Shown in pieces: positions 32,503-40,638 of a DNA stretch of 64,000 nucleotides. Below the pieces are notes generated by a model. It was not told the origin of the DNA, searched no databases, and saw only the letters and a program-made list of their open reading frames with translations. Position 1 is the stretch's first letter. Each line of letters starts with the position of its first letter. Made by a program: the position numbers and the translations under genes. The stretch covers positions 3,802,001 to 3,866,000 of the forward strand of contig NZ_QKWY01000001.1 in NCBI RefSeq assembly GCF_003248355.1, given 5' to 3'. Origin of the DNA: Streptomyces sp. AC1-42W (lineage in GTDB: Bacteria; Actinomycetota; Actinomycetes; Streptomycetales; Streptomycetaceae).

Positions 32503-32850
32503 TCAACAGGCGGCGGCCTCCTCGACCGTCGCCCGTACGTACAGGACCGCGTCGAGCCCGGTCAGGCCCAGCAGACGCTGCAACTGCGGTCTCGGCGCGG
32601 TGATGCGCAGCGCCCCGGCCCGGTGGGCCATGATCAGCAGATTGAGCAGCGACGAGTCCGCGAAGGTGATTCCGGACGCGTCCAGCACAACCTTCGGGTG
32701 CTTCCAGGCCGCGGTCGTCAGCGCCTCCTCCAGTCCTGCGATGGACTGCAGGTCGCAGGCGCCGCACGCCATGACCACCCACACGCCGTGCTGTTCGTAC
32801 TCCACGACCGTCGTCCGTACCGGACCGGGCGCGGCTTCGCCGTACGACAC
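32503..32850 (-). CDS. STAS domain protein (anti-sigma factor antagonist-like)
   Basis: 115 residues forming one STAS domain. WVVMACGACDLQSIAGLEEAL corresponds to the first strand and helix, and VVLDASGITFADSSLLNLLI to the region with the phosphorylatable Ser of SpoIIAA/RsbV (D-S-S, about residues 66-68). Family members bind anti-sigma kinases and release sigma factors when unphosphorylated. The start is a GTG at 32850 behind GGGAGGG. No partner kinase lies beside it, but an RsbW-like ATPase occurs at 63522. It is divergent from the winged-helix gene at 32948. Confidence 0.85.
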   Translation of the reverse strand: MSYGEAAPGPVRTTVVEYEQHGVWVVMACGACDLQSIAGLEEALTTAAWKHPKVVLDASGITFADSSLLNLLIMAHRAGALRITAPRPQLQRLLGLTGLDAVLYVRATVEEAAAC

Positions 32851-32910
32851 CCCGAGGCCCTCCCGTGACTCTCACCCTGTCAGAAATTACAGGAAAAGTA
32901 TGTCACGTAG

Positions 32911-32940
32911 TTGAGTACGGGCAAGCATTGGCGTTTAGAT
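32911..32940 (+). promoter_or_regulatory. Probable promoter of the winged-helix gene
   Basis: TTGAGT (32911-32916) and TTAGAT (32935-32940) are separated by 18 bp in an unusually AT-rich patch. The predicted transcription start falls at about 32947, directly at the ATG 32948, so the mRNA may be leaderless. Confidence 0.5.
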
Positions 32941-32947
32941 GGGAAAC

Positions 32948-33280
32948 ATGCCTGGAGTACCCGAAGCCCACGCCGGATGGACGTTCCTCACCAACCACGC
33001 GCGCGTGCTGGCGGCCATCGCCGACGACTCGAGCGTCCGGATTCGCGACATCGCCGCACACTGCCGGCTCACCGAGCGCGCGGTCCAGCGGATCATCTCC
33101 GACCTCGAACGCGACGGATATCTCTCCCACACCCGCGAGGGACGCGCCAACACGTACCGCATCGAGCCTGACAAGGTCCTGCGCCACCCCGCGGAAGCGG
33201 GCCTCCCCGTCGCCTCGCTGCTCAGTCTCCTCGTCCAGGACGAGACCGACCGCGCCAGGGAGCCCCTGCGGACCCAGTGA
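32948..33280 (+). CDS. Winged helix-turn-helix transcriptional regulator (MarR/ArsR-like fold)
   Basis: 110 residues. The N-terminal 75 form a winged helix: FLTNHARVLAAIADDSSVRI, then DIAAHCRLTERAVQRIISDL as the helix-turn-helix and RDGYLSHTREGRANTYRI as the wing. The C-terminal tail is short and lacks an obvious ligand domain or metal-binding cysteines. ATG 32948 is preferred to ATG 32939 because the -10 hexamer overlaps the latter. It lies 173 bp upstream of the lanthipeptide synthetase in the same direction and is a candidate regulator of that locus, though it may be independent. Confidence 0.8.
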   Translation: MPGVPEAHAGWTFLTNHARVLAAIADDSSVRIRDIAAHCRLTERAVQRIISDLERDGYLSHTREGRANTYRIEPDKVLRHPAEAGLPVASLLSLLVQDETDRAREPLRTQ

Positions 33281-33453
33281 GGCCCACCGCACCGGCGAAG
33301 TGCGCCGCAACTCGCGCCAGGCGGCGCCGAACCGGCTGACGCGACCCCCGCGCGCTCGCTGGAGCAGGTGATTCCGGCTCGGGCGCGTTCCGGGCTCACG
33401 TGTCATGGGCAAATTCCGATCAGCGGTCCTCACCGTTGAGAGGGACACCCCAC

Positions 33454-36111
33454 ATGACGAGTCACGCCACCGAAGTCGACCTCGAAAGCCTTCTCGGCCG
33501 AGCCCTGGAAGCCACCCGCACCACCGCCCGCTGGACGACCTCCAGCGACGCCACCTGGTGCCACGTCGCCGCCCGCCCCGGCACGCGCCGGGACCAGGGC
33601 TGGAAGCTGCACCTGTCGGCGACGGCCGCCTCCGCGCCGACCGTCCTCGTGAGGGCCCTGGACGTCCTGCTGCCCGACACGTCGCCGTTCAAGTTCGCCC
33701 GCTCGCTCGACCAGGTCAGCACCCTCAACTCCCGCGCCACGCCGCGCGGCAGCTCCGGCAAGTTCATCACCGTCTACCCCCGCTCCGACGCCGACGCGGT
33801 CCGCCTCGCGCACGCCCTGCACGAGGCGACGGCCGGACTGCCCGGCCCCCGCATCCTCTCCGACCAGCCCTACGCCCCCGACAGCCTGCTGCACTACCGC
33901 TACGGCGCCTTCACCGGACGGCAGCGGCTCTCCGAACAGGGCCTGCTGATCTGGTACATCGAGGACCCCGACGGCAACCCCGTCGAGGACGAGCGCACCG
34001 GCCGCTACGCCCCGCCCCCCTGGGCCGTCTGCCCCTTCCCCGAGACCGTGCCCCTCCCGCCCCCGGCGCGGACCGAGAGCGCCCCGGTCCTGCTCGGCGG
34101 CCGCTTCGCGGTACGGGAAGCGATCCGGCACACCAACAAGGGCGGCGTCTACCGGGGCACCGACACCCGCACCGGCGCGCCCGTGATCATCAAGGAGACC
34201 CGCCCCCACGTGGAGGGCGACGCCTCCGGCCGCGACGTCCGCGACTGGCTGCGCGCCGAGGCCCGCATGCTCGACAAGCTGAAGGACACGGGGCTCGCCC
34301 CCGACGCCCTCGCCCTCTTCGAACACGGCCACCACCTCTTCCTGGCCCAGAGCGAGGTACCGGGCGACAGCCTGCGCACCTGGGTCGCCGAACGCTTCCG
34401 CGACCTCGGCGCCGAGCACTACCGCCGCCAGGCCCTGGCCCTCGTCGCCCGGCTCGTCGACCTCGTCGAGGCCGCCCACGCCCACGGCTGCGTCCTGCGC
34501 GACTTCACCCCCGGCAACGTCATGGTCCGCCCGGACGGCCAACTGCGCCTGATCGACCTGGAACTGGCCACCGACGACACCGGCACCAGCCTGCCCACCC
34601 GGGTCGGCACACCGGGATTCAGCGCCCCCGAACGCCTGGCCGACGCCCCCGTCTCCGTGACGGCCGACTACTACAGCCTCGGCGCCACCGCCTGCTTCGT
34701 CCTGACCGGCAAGGTGCCCAACCTCCTGCCCGAGGAACCCCCCACCAGAACCGATGAGGAACGGCTTGCCGCCTGGCTCGACGCCTGTACCGGCCACGCC
34801 AGGCCCCCGGACCGCGTGACGGACATGATCACCGGCCTGATGAGGGACGAGCCCGCCGCCCGCTGGGACACCCACCGCGCACGCGAGGCCCTCCACCGGC
34901 CGGACCCGGCCCGCCCGGCCGTCGCGCGCCCCGCCCCGGCCCGCGACGACGAACTGCGCGACGCCGTCGCCGCGGTCGTGGACCACCTCGTGGACACCAT
35001 GGACCCCGAGGACGACCGCCGCCTGTGGCCCGTCTCCACCGCCTCCGGCGAAACCAACCCCTGCACCGTGCAGCAGGGCGCGGCCGGACCCCTCGCCGTA
35101 CTGACCCAGTACTTCACGCTCACCGAGGACCCCCGCCTGCCCGACCTGCTCGCCACGGCCGGACACTGGATCGCCGACCGCGCCCGCCCCGCCGCCACCC
35201 GTCCCGGACTGCACTTCGGGGACAGCGGAACCGCCTGGGCGCTGTACGAAGCGGGCCGGGCCATCGGCGACCGGGCCCTCGTCGACCACGCGCTCACCCT
35301 GGCACTCACCCCGCAGGAACCCACCCTCCACCACGACATCACCCACGGCACCGCCGGCAGCGGCATGGCCGCCGTCCACCTGTGGCACCGCACCGGAGAC
35401 CGCCGCTTCGCCGCCCTCGCCGACGCCGCCGCCGACCGGCTCGCCGCAGCCGCCCGCCGTGAACCCCCGGCCGTCAGCTGGCCCGTTCCCGCCGAAGCCC
35501 TCTCCGGCGAGGCCGGCAAACGCTACCTCGGCTTCGCCCACGGCTCCGCCGGCATCGGCTGCTTCCTCCTCGCCGCCGCCACCGCCTCCGGACACCGCGA
35601 CCACCTCGGCCTCGCCGTCGACGTCGGCGAACACCTCGTGCACAGCGCCGTACGCATCGGTGAGACGGCCCAATGGCCCGCCCAGGCCGGCGACGAACCC
35701 ACCGCCCCGTACTGGTGCCACGGCGCCGCCGGGATCGGCACCTTCCTCGTACGGCTGTGGCAGGCCACCGGCGACGACAGATTCGGCGACCTCGCCCGCC
35801 GCAGCGCCCTGGCCGTCACCGAACGGGCCTCCCGCGCCCCGCTCTCGCAATGCCACGGACTCGCCGGCAACGGCGACTTCCTCCTCGACCTGAGCGCCGC
35901 GACCGGCGACCCCGCGTACCGCGCCATGGCGCACGACCTGGGCCGCCTCGCCCTCACCGAGGGCGCCCGCCGCCACGGGCACCTCGTCTTCCCCAACGAG
36001 TACGGAGACGTCTCGACCAGCTGGAGCGACGGATCGGCCGGAATCCTGGCCTTCCTCCTGCGCCTCGGCCACACGGACTCCCGGCACTGGCTGGCCCAGC
36101 TGCCGGGCTGA
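33454..36111 (+). CDS. lanL: Class IV lanthipeptide synthetase (LanL-type: lyase-kinase-cyclase)
   Basis: 885 residues. The phosphoSer/Thr lyase region spans about 1-200. The Ser/Thr kinase spans about 210-490: glycine-rich RFAVREAIRHTNKGGVY, ATP-binding Lys246 in VIIKE, catalytic RDFTPGN near 348, and metal-binding IDLELA near 368. The cyclase spans about 510-885 and keeps the three zinc ligands Cys755 (YWCHG), Cys800 and His801 (QCHG). Intact ligands distinguish class IV LanL from class III LanKC. It phosphorylates and dehydrates Ser/Thr of the precursor, then forms thioether rings. The ATG 33454 follows GAGAGGGA. The precursor gene begins 46 bp after the stop, and exporter genes follow. 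Confidence 0.9.
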   Translation: MTSHATEVDLESLLGRALEATRTTARWTTSSDATWCHVAARPGTRRDQGWKLHLSATAASAPTVLVRALDVLLPDTSPFKFARSLDQVSTLNSRATPRGSSGKFITVYPRSDADAVRLAHALHEATAGLPGPRILSDQPYAPDSLLHYRYGAFTGRQRLSEQGLLIWYIEDPDGNPVEDERTGRYAPPPWAVCPFPETVPLPPPARTESAPVLLGGRFAVREAIRHTNKGGVYRGTDTRTGAPVIIKETRPHVEGDASGRDVRDWLRAEARMLDKLKDTGLAPDALALFEHGHHLFLAQSEVPGDSLRTWVAERFRDLGAEHYRRQALALVARLVDLVEAAHAHGCVLRDFTPGNVMVRPDGQLRLIDLELATDDTGTSLPTRVGTPGFSAPERLADAPVSVTADYYSLGATACFVLTGKVPNLLPEEPPTRTDEERLAAWLDACTGHARPPDRVTDMITGLMRDEPAARWDTHRAREALHRPDPARPAVARPAPARDDELRDAVAAVVDHLVDTMDPEDDRRLWPVSTASGETNPCTVQQGAAGPLAVLTQYFTLTEDPRLPDLLATAGHWIADRARPAATRPGLHFGDSGTAWALYEAGRAIGDRALVDHALTLALTPQEPTLHHDITHGTAGSGMAAVHLWHRTGDRRFAALADAAADRLAAAARREPPAVSWPVPAEALSGEAGKRYLGFAHGSAGIGCFLLAAATASGHRDHLGLAVDVGEHLVHSAVRIGETAQWPAQAGDEPTAPYWCHGAAGIGTFLVRLWQATGDDRFGDLARRSALAVTERASRAPLSQCHGLAGNGDFLLDLSAATGDPAYRAMAHDLGRLALTEGARRHGHLVFPNEYGDVSTSWSDGSAGILAFLLRLGHTDSRHWLAQLPG

Positions 36112-36157
36112 GCGGCACAAACCCTGCCGCTCCACCACAAAGAAGAAGGAGAGAACC

Positions 36158-36316
36158 ATGGAAACCCAGACCCAGGACCTCGAACTCCTCGCCCACCTCC
36201 ACGCCCTCCCCGAGACCGACCCGGTCGGCGCCGAGGCGGCCTTCTCCGGCACCTGCGAGTGCATCGGCCTGCTGACGGTCCTCAACACGGTCTGCATCGG
36301 CATCAGCTGCGCCTAA
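36158..36316 (+). CDS. lanA: Class IV lanthipeptide precursor peptide (venezuelin/streptocollin type)
   Basis: 52-residue peptide. The leader (about 1-28) is acidic and helical, with DLELLAHLHALPETDPVG resembling class IV leaders. The core (about 29-52) is GTCECIGLLTVLNTVCIGIS plus CA. It has four Cys (33, 35, 46, 51) and several Ser/Thr (30, 32, 40, 44, 50), enough for up to four lanthionine/methyllanthionine rings. From memory, the core closely resembles venezuelin, streptocollin and globisporin. An AGAAGGAGAG ribosome site precedes the ATG. It sits between the synthetase and the ABC exporter. A perfect palindrome just after the stop may limit read-through, so the peptide can outnumber its enzymes. 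Confidence 0.92.
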   Translation: METQTQDLELLAHLHALPETDPVGAEAAFSGTCECIGLLTVLNTVCIGISCA

Positions 36317-36329
36317 GACCGGCATAGCC

Positions 36330-36369
36330 TCCGGCCGGCGGCTGTCTCCGGAGACAGCCGCCGGCCGGA
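36330..36369 (+). terminator. 40-bp perfect palindrome after the lanthipeptide precursor (attenuator-like)
   Basis: TCCGGCCGGCGGCTGTCTCC is followed immediately by its exact reverse complement, from 14 to 53 bases after the precursor stop codon. It is likely a partial terminator or mRNA-stabilising hairpin between the precursor and the transporter genes. Confidence 0.75.
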
Positions 36370-36405
36370 ATCCCGACCGGCCAACCCGAGGTGAGGACCG
36401 GACCC

Positions 36406-37503
36406 ATGCGACTGCACACCGGCGACGAGGAAATCGCCCAGGAGCCCACCCCCGGCCCGCACGCCACCCCCGACCCGCCCGACGCCGCCTCCGCCATCAG
36501 CGCACGCGGCCTGGTCAAGAGCTACCCCGGCCCCCGGGGGACCACCACCCACGCCGTCAACGGCCTGGACCTGGACGTCCGGCAGGGCGAGACCTTCGCC
36601 TTCCTCGGACCCAACGGCGCCGGAAAGTCCACCACCATCGCCATGCTCTGCGCCCTCGCCCGCCCCACCGCCGGCCACGCCACGGTCGCCGGCGCCGACG
36701 TACGCACCCAGCCCCACCAGGTCAGACAGCGCGTCGGCATGCTGTTCCAGCACAGCGCCCTCGACCCGGACCTGACCGCCGAACAGAACCTGCGCATCCA
36801 CGCACGCCTCTACGGCATGCGCCGCACCCGCATCCGGCACCGCACCGCCGAAGTGCTGGACGTGGCCGGCCTCACCGACCGGCGCACCTCACCCGTACGC
36901 ACCCTGTCCGGAGGCATGCGCCGCCGCCTCGAAATCGCCCGGCAACTCCTCCACGAACCCGGCGTGCTCTTCCTCGACGAACCCACCACCGGACTGGACC
37001 CGCACGCCCGCGCCCAGATCTGGGACCACCTCTACGCCCTGCGGGAACGGCACGGCAGCACCCTCTTCATCACCACCCACCAGCTCGAAGAGGCCGCCAA
37101 CTGCGACCGCGTCGCCATCATCGACCACGGCCGGCTGGTGGCCCAGGGCACCCCGACCGCCCTGAAAGCCGCCATCGGCGACGACCGGGTCGCCCTGCGC
37201 ACCAGCGACGACGCGAAAGCCCGCCGCGTCGTCCGCCGCGCCGTACCGCCCGGACACCCCGTCACCGCGGACACCGACGGAATCACCCTCCGCCTGCCCG
37301 ACGGCAGCTCCTGGATTCCCCGCCTCTGCGCCGCCCTGCAGAACCACGGCATCGCCGTCCGCGCCGCCTCCGCCACCCCGCCCACCCTCGACGACGTCTT
37401 CTTCCACCACACCGGACGCAGCATCCACACCGCACCGCCGGGACCGGCCTCCGCCGCACCCCCCGAACCCGGCCCCGCCACGGCCACGGGCGGCCGCCGA
37501 TGA
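36406..37503 (+). CDS. ABC transporter ATP-binding protein (lanthipeptide export, DrrA-like)
   Basis: 365 residues. ABC motifs are complete: Walker A GPNGAGKST (about 70-78), Q-loop VGMLFQHSALDPDLT, signature LSGGMRRRLEIARQLL, Walker B GVLFLDEPTTGLDP, and switch His in FITTHQLEEA. The C-terminal 100 residues match the DrrA-type extension (LDDVFFHHTGR) of antibiotic exporters. A start at ATG 36406 is used, and a GTG at 36391 is an alternative. The permease start overlaps its stop (ATGA). Export of the matured lanthipeptide is the obvious role. Self-protection is also possible. Confidence 0.88.
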   Translation: MRLHTGDEEIAQEPTPGPHATPDPPDAASAISARGLVKSYPGPRGTTTHAVNGLDLDVRQGETFAFLGPNGAGKSTTIAMLCALARPTAGHATVAGADVRTQPHQVRQRVGMLFQHSALDPDLTAEQNLRIHARLYGMRRTRIRHRTAEVLDVAGLTDRRTSPVRTLSGGMRRRLEIARQLLHEPGVLFLDEPTTGLDPHARAQIWDHLYALRERHGSTLFITTHQLEEAANCDRVAIIDHGRLVAQGTPTALKAAIGDDRVALRTSDDAKARRVVRRAVPPGHPVTADTDGITLRLPDGSSWIPRLCAALQNHGIAVRAASATPPTLDDVFFHHTGRSIHTAPPGPASAAPPEPGPATATGGRR

Positions 37504-38354
37504 CCGTGATCCGGCTCGACACCGTCCACCCCCGCGACCGCGAACGGCCCGGCCGGCTGCGCCACGAACTGCGCGCGGTCCACGCCCTCGTCCACCGGGA
37601 CCTGCTGCGCCTGGCCGGCCAGCGCACCCACACCGGGCTGATGCTGCTCCACCCGCTGCTGTACCTGGTGATCCTCGGCGGCGGACTCGCCGCGCTCATC
37701 CCCGACTCCTCGCTCGGCGTCGGATACCAGACCTACCTCTTCCCCGGCATGCTGATGATGACCGTGCAGACACCGGCCATCCTGGTCGGCATCCGGCTGA
37801 TCACCGACCGGCAGAGCGGCTATCTGCGCGAACTCCTCATGGCCCCGGTCGCCCGCTCCACCCTGCTCCTCGGCAGCTGCGCGGGCGGCACCCTCGTCGC
37901 CACCATCCAGGGCACCATCCTGCTCGCCCTCGCCGGCCTCGTGGGCCTGCCCTACGACCCGGTCCTGCTGGTACTGCTCCTCGCCGCCATGACCCTGATC
38001 TCCTTCACCATCACCGCGCTCGCCCTGACCCTGGCCGTGAGCCTGAGCAGGCCCGAGGCGTTCCACACCCTGCTCGGCGTGCTGATGATGCCCCTGCTGT
38101 TCCTCTCCGGCGGCTTCTTCCCGCTGCACACCCTCCCCGGCGCGATCCGTGCCTTCGCCGCCGTGAACCCGCTCGCCTACGGCGTGGACATGCTCCGCCA
38201 GGGCATCGCCCTGCGCGTCCCGGACGGGGCGGCCACCGGCGGCGTCACCTGGGCCGGCCACCCGCTCCCGTTCATCGCGGAGGCCGGCCTGCTGCTGCTC
38301 ATCGGCACGGCCTCCCTGCTGTGGGCCGCCCGCCGGTTCGAACGCCAGGAGTAA
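37500..38354 (+). CDS. ABC-2 type permease (lanthipeptide exporter membrane subunit)
   Basis: 284 residues with about six membrane helices: TGLMLLHPLLYLVILGGGLA, TYLFPGMLMMTVQTPAILVG, LVATIQGTILLALAGLVG, VLLVLLLAAMTLISFTITAL, LLGVLMMPLLFLSGGFFPL and the last helix before ARRFERQE. The motif FPGMLMMTVQTPAILVGIRL and the turn FFPLHTLPGAIRAFAAVNPL are typical of DrrB/ABC2_membrane proteins. The ATG overlaps the upstream stop by four bases, so translation is coupled to the ATPase subunit. It is the last gene of the lanthipeptide locus. Confidence 0.88.
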   Translation: MTVIRLDTVHPRDRERPGRLRHELRAVHALVHRDLLRLAGQRTHTGLMLLHPLLYLVILGGGLAALIPDSSLGVGYQTYLFPGMLMMTVQTPAILVGIRLITDRQSGYLRELLMAPVARSTLLLGSCAGGTLVATIQGTILLALAGLVGLPYDPVLLVLLLAAMTLISFTITALALTLAVSLSRPEAFHTLLGVLMMPLLFLSGGFFPLHTLPGAIRAFAAVNPLAYGVDMLRQGIALRVPDGAATGGVTWAGHPLPFIAEAGLLLLIGTASLLWAARRFERQE

Positions 38355-38537
38355 CCGGGGCCCGCCCCGCGCGGCGGACCGCCTCCCACATACACAGCCG
38401 CACCGGCACCGCGCCTACGCCGAACGAGTGGGTATGGCACCGGCCATGCGTGTTCTCACCGCGCGGCGCGGACCGGGCGTGAGGATGTCCGCGGACCGGG
38501 AGCGCCGGTCCATCACGGCTGAGAGCGGGTACGTCAC

Positions 38538-39602
38538 GTGGCGGATGCAAGGGGCTCGACGACGAGGATCGACGCGTGGACGGAGATGCGCGACGCGATC
38601 ACCACCAGAGCGGTGCTCGTGATGCTGGGCGTGCTGCTGCTCCAACTGGGCTTCGCCCTCTCCTACATGGGGGCCTTCCACGCGCCCAAACCGCACCGCA
38701 TCCCGCTCACCCTGGTCGCGCCGCAGGTCATGGAGGCCGACCTCGTCGCCCGGCTCAACTCACTGCCCGGCGAACCGGTCCACGTCACCGCCGTCGAGGA
38801 CCGCGAGCAGGCCAGGGCCCGGCTCATGGAGCGGAGGACCGACGCCGCGCTGATCGTGGCCGTCACCGGACGCGCCGACACCCTGCTGGTCGCGTCGGCG
38901 GGCGGCCCCTCGGCGGCCGACGCCGCCGCGAAGGTCGTCGCGACCGTGGAGCGTACGCAGAACCGCACCGTGACCGTCCGGGACATCCGCCCGCCCGCCG
39001 AGGGCGACACCCGCGGACTGTCCTCCTTCTACCTGGTGCTCAGCTGGACCATCGGCGGCTACCTCGCCGCGTCGGCGCTGAACATGGCGGCCGGATCGAA
39101 GCGCCCCACCCTCCGGCGCTCCATCGTGCGCCTCGCCGCGATGCTGCCCTACGGCTTCCTCTCCGGAATCGGCGGCGCCATCATCGTCGGCCCAGTACTG
39201 GACTGCCTGCCGGGCTCCTTCTGGGAACTCGTCGGCATCGGCACCCTGGTCGTCTTCGCCTCCGGAGCCGTGGGCGTGGCCCTGCAGTCGGTCGCCGGGA
39301 CCGTCGGCCTCGGCCTGACCATCCTCATCTTCACCATCCTCGGCAACCCCAGCTCCGGCGGCGTCTACCCGTCGTCCCTGCTGCCGCCGTTCTGGGCCGC
39401 GATCGGCCAGGCCCTGCCACCCGGAGCCGGCACGACCGTCGTCCGCAACACCGTCTACTTCGACGGGAACAACACCACCGGGGCGCTGTGGATTCTCGGC
39501 GCCTGGGCATTCGGCGGCATCGTCGTGGCGCTGCTGGCCGCAGGCCTGCGCGGGCGGCAGGCCCGGCCGCGCCCCGCGACGCCGGCCGCTCCGGCGGTCT
39601 GA
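38538..39602 (+). CDS. ABC-2/YhgE-like membrane protein
   Basis: 354 residues. One N-terminal helix (VLVMLGVLLLQLGFALSYMG) is followed by an extracytoplasmic domain of about 130 residues and then five or six helices (for example FYLVLSWTIGGYLAASALNM, LVGIGTLVVFASGAVGVALQ, LGLTILIFTILGNPSSGGVY). This N-terminal-anchor layout, with GNPSSGGVYPSSLLPPFW in the last loop, resembles DUF3533/YhgE-type ABC-2 proteins. No ATPase partner adjoins it except the lanthipeptide one 1 kb upstream. The GTG 38538 is taken as start. ATG 38586 would lose little. It may export a hydrophobic substrate, but this is uncertain. Confidence 0.7.
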   Translation: MADARGSTTRIDAWTEMRDAITTRAVLVMLGVLLLQLGFALSYMGAFHAPKPHRIPLTLVAPQVMEADLVARLNSLPGEPVHVTAVEDREQARARLMERRTDAALIVAVTGRADTLLVASAGGPSAADAAAKVVATVERTQNRTVTVRDIRPPAEGDTRGLSSFYLVLSWTIGGYLAASALNMAAGSKRPTLRRSIVRLAAMLPYGFLSGIGGAIIVGPVLDCLPGSFWELVGIGTLVVFASGAVGVALQSVAGTVGLGLTILIFTILGNPSSGGVYPSSLLPPFWAAIGQALPPGAGTTVVRNTVYFDGNNTTGALWILGAWAFGGIVVALLAAGLRGRQARPRPATPAAPAV

Positions 39603-39608
39603 CCCGGA

Positions 39609-39640
39609 CCCCCGTACGAAACCCGCTGGGCGTACGGGGG
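39609..39640 (+). terminator. Terminator hairpin after the YhgE-like gene
   Basis: CCCCCGTACG and CGTACGGGGG pair perfectly (10 bp) around a 12-base loop, starting 6 bases after the stop codon. Confidence 0.7.
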
Positions 39641-39693
39641 ACGGCGCTGATACATTCCTCCCGGCCGTGGACCGGAACGAGGAGGTGGTACCC

Positions 39694-39747
39694 GTGAACG
39701 CAGTATCGACATGGGTGCTCCCCTCCGGGGTCACGGTCGGGCGGTAG
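39694..39747 (+). CDS. Possible 17-residue leader ORF upstream of a hydrolase
   Basis: GTG-initiated frame encoding VNAVSTWVLPSGVTVGR, preceded by an excellent GAGGAGG ribosome site at the right distance and ending 48 bp before the hydrolase ATG. A TACATT hexamer upstream could be a -10 element. It could be a regulatory leader peptide, a free small peptide, or chance. No homologue is known to me. Confidence 0.4.
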   Translation: MNAVSTWVLPSGVTVGR

Positions 39748-39795
39748 GCAGATCGTCCGGGAGCGCCGTTCCACGCACTCCCGAAGGACACGACC

Positions 39796-40572
39796 ATGCA
39801 TGTCACCTCCGAGCGGCGCCTCGCCACCCCCTCCGCGCAGGGCCCCGGCGACGACGTACTCGAACGCACCTTCCTCCTCGGCGACATCCCCGGCATCGTG
39901 TGGACCCCCGCGTCCGCCTCGGCGTCCGCACCGGTGCCGCTGATCCTCCTCGGCCACCCGCCGCTCGGCCTCGACGCGATGTACCCGCGTCTCGCCGACC
40001 GGGCCCGGCACTCGGCGGCGGCCGGCTTCGCCACCGCCACCGTCGAGCTCCCCGGCAGCGGCGACCGGCCCCGCCTGCCCGTCCTCGACCGGGCTCGCGC
40101 CGACCTGCGCCGGACCATGAGGGCCGGCGAACCCGTCGGCGACGAGATCGTCGACGCGCTGGTCCTCCCGCTGGTGGACCGTGCCGTCCCGGAATGGCAG
40201 ACCGCCCTGGACGCCCTCCTGACGCTGCCCGGCATCGGAGGGCCGGTCGGCTACTCGGGCGGGGTGATCTCCATCGGCGTACGCCTCGCACGGATCGAGC
40301 CCCGCGTGGCGGCCGCCGGACTCTTCGCCGGCAGCTTCGTCCCCCGCGGCATCTTCGAGGAAGCCCGCCAGGTCACCATCCCGCTCCACGTCCTGCTCCA
40401 GTGGGACGACGAAGGAGGCCACCGGCAGGCCGGGCTCGACCTGTTCGACGCGTTCGGCTCCACGGAGAAGTCCCTGCACGCCCACCTGGGCGGCCACACC
40501 GGCGTCCCCCGGCACGCGGGGGCCGGCGCGGTCGACTTCTTCACCCGCCACCTGAAGCGCCGGGCGGCCTGA
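39796..40572 (+). CDS. Alpha/beta hydrolase
   Basis: 258 residues. ILLGHPPLG gives the strand and oxyanion region. GYSGGVISIGVRLA is the nucleophile elbow (GxSxG, Ser near 154). WDDEGG supplies an acid and HLGGHTGVPRHAGA the likely catalytic His near the C terminus. No signal peptide. A GAAGGA site precedes the ATG. The fold resembles dienelactone-hydrolase-like serine esterases, but no substrate is implied. A hairpin terminator follows, so it is probably expressed alone, perhaps under control of the short ORF upstream. Confidence 0.8.
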   Translation: MHVTSERRLATPSAQGPGDDVLERTFLLGDIPGIVWTPASASASAPVPLILLGHPPLGLDAMYPRLADRARHSAAAGFATATVELPGSGDRPRLPVLDRARADLRRTMRAGEPVGDEIVDALVLPLVDRAVPEWQTALDALLTLPGIGGPVGYSGGVISIGVRLARIEPRVAAAGLFAGSFVPRGIFEEARQVTIPLHVLLQWDDEGGHRQAGLDLFDAFGSTEKSLHAHLGGHTGVPRHAGAGAVDFFTRHLKRRAA

Positions 40573-40576
40573 CACG

Positions 40577-40617
40577 GCACCCCGGTGGTACGGCCCCGAG
40601 CCGCACCACCGGGGTGC
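40577..40617 (+). terminator. Terminator hairpin after the alpha/beta hydrolase
   Basis: GCACCCCGGTGGT pairs with ACCACCGGGGTGC (13 bp) around a 15-base loop, 5 bases after the stop. Confidence 0.75.
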
Positions 40618-40638
40618 GCCACTGGCTAGGGTGAGCCC

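Noticed and set aside
33430..36303. A 957-codon open frame antisense to the lanthipeptide synthetase
   Set aside because: It mirrors the codon-position bias of the real gene, gives a Gly/Val/Glu-rich sequence with no domain, and overlaps a gene with clear catalytic motifs.
38538..39602. Second exporter subunit of the lanthipeptide locus
   Set aside because: It is 183 bp beyond the exporter permease, has a different (YhgE-like) layout and no conserved link that I can show; left as unassigned.
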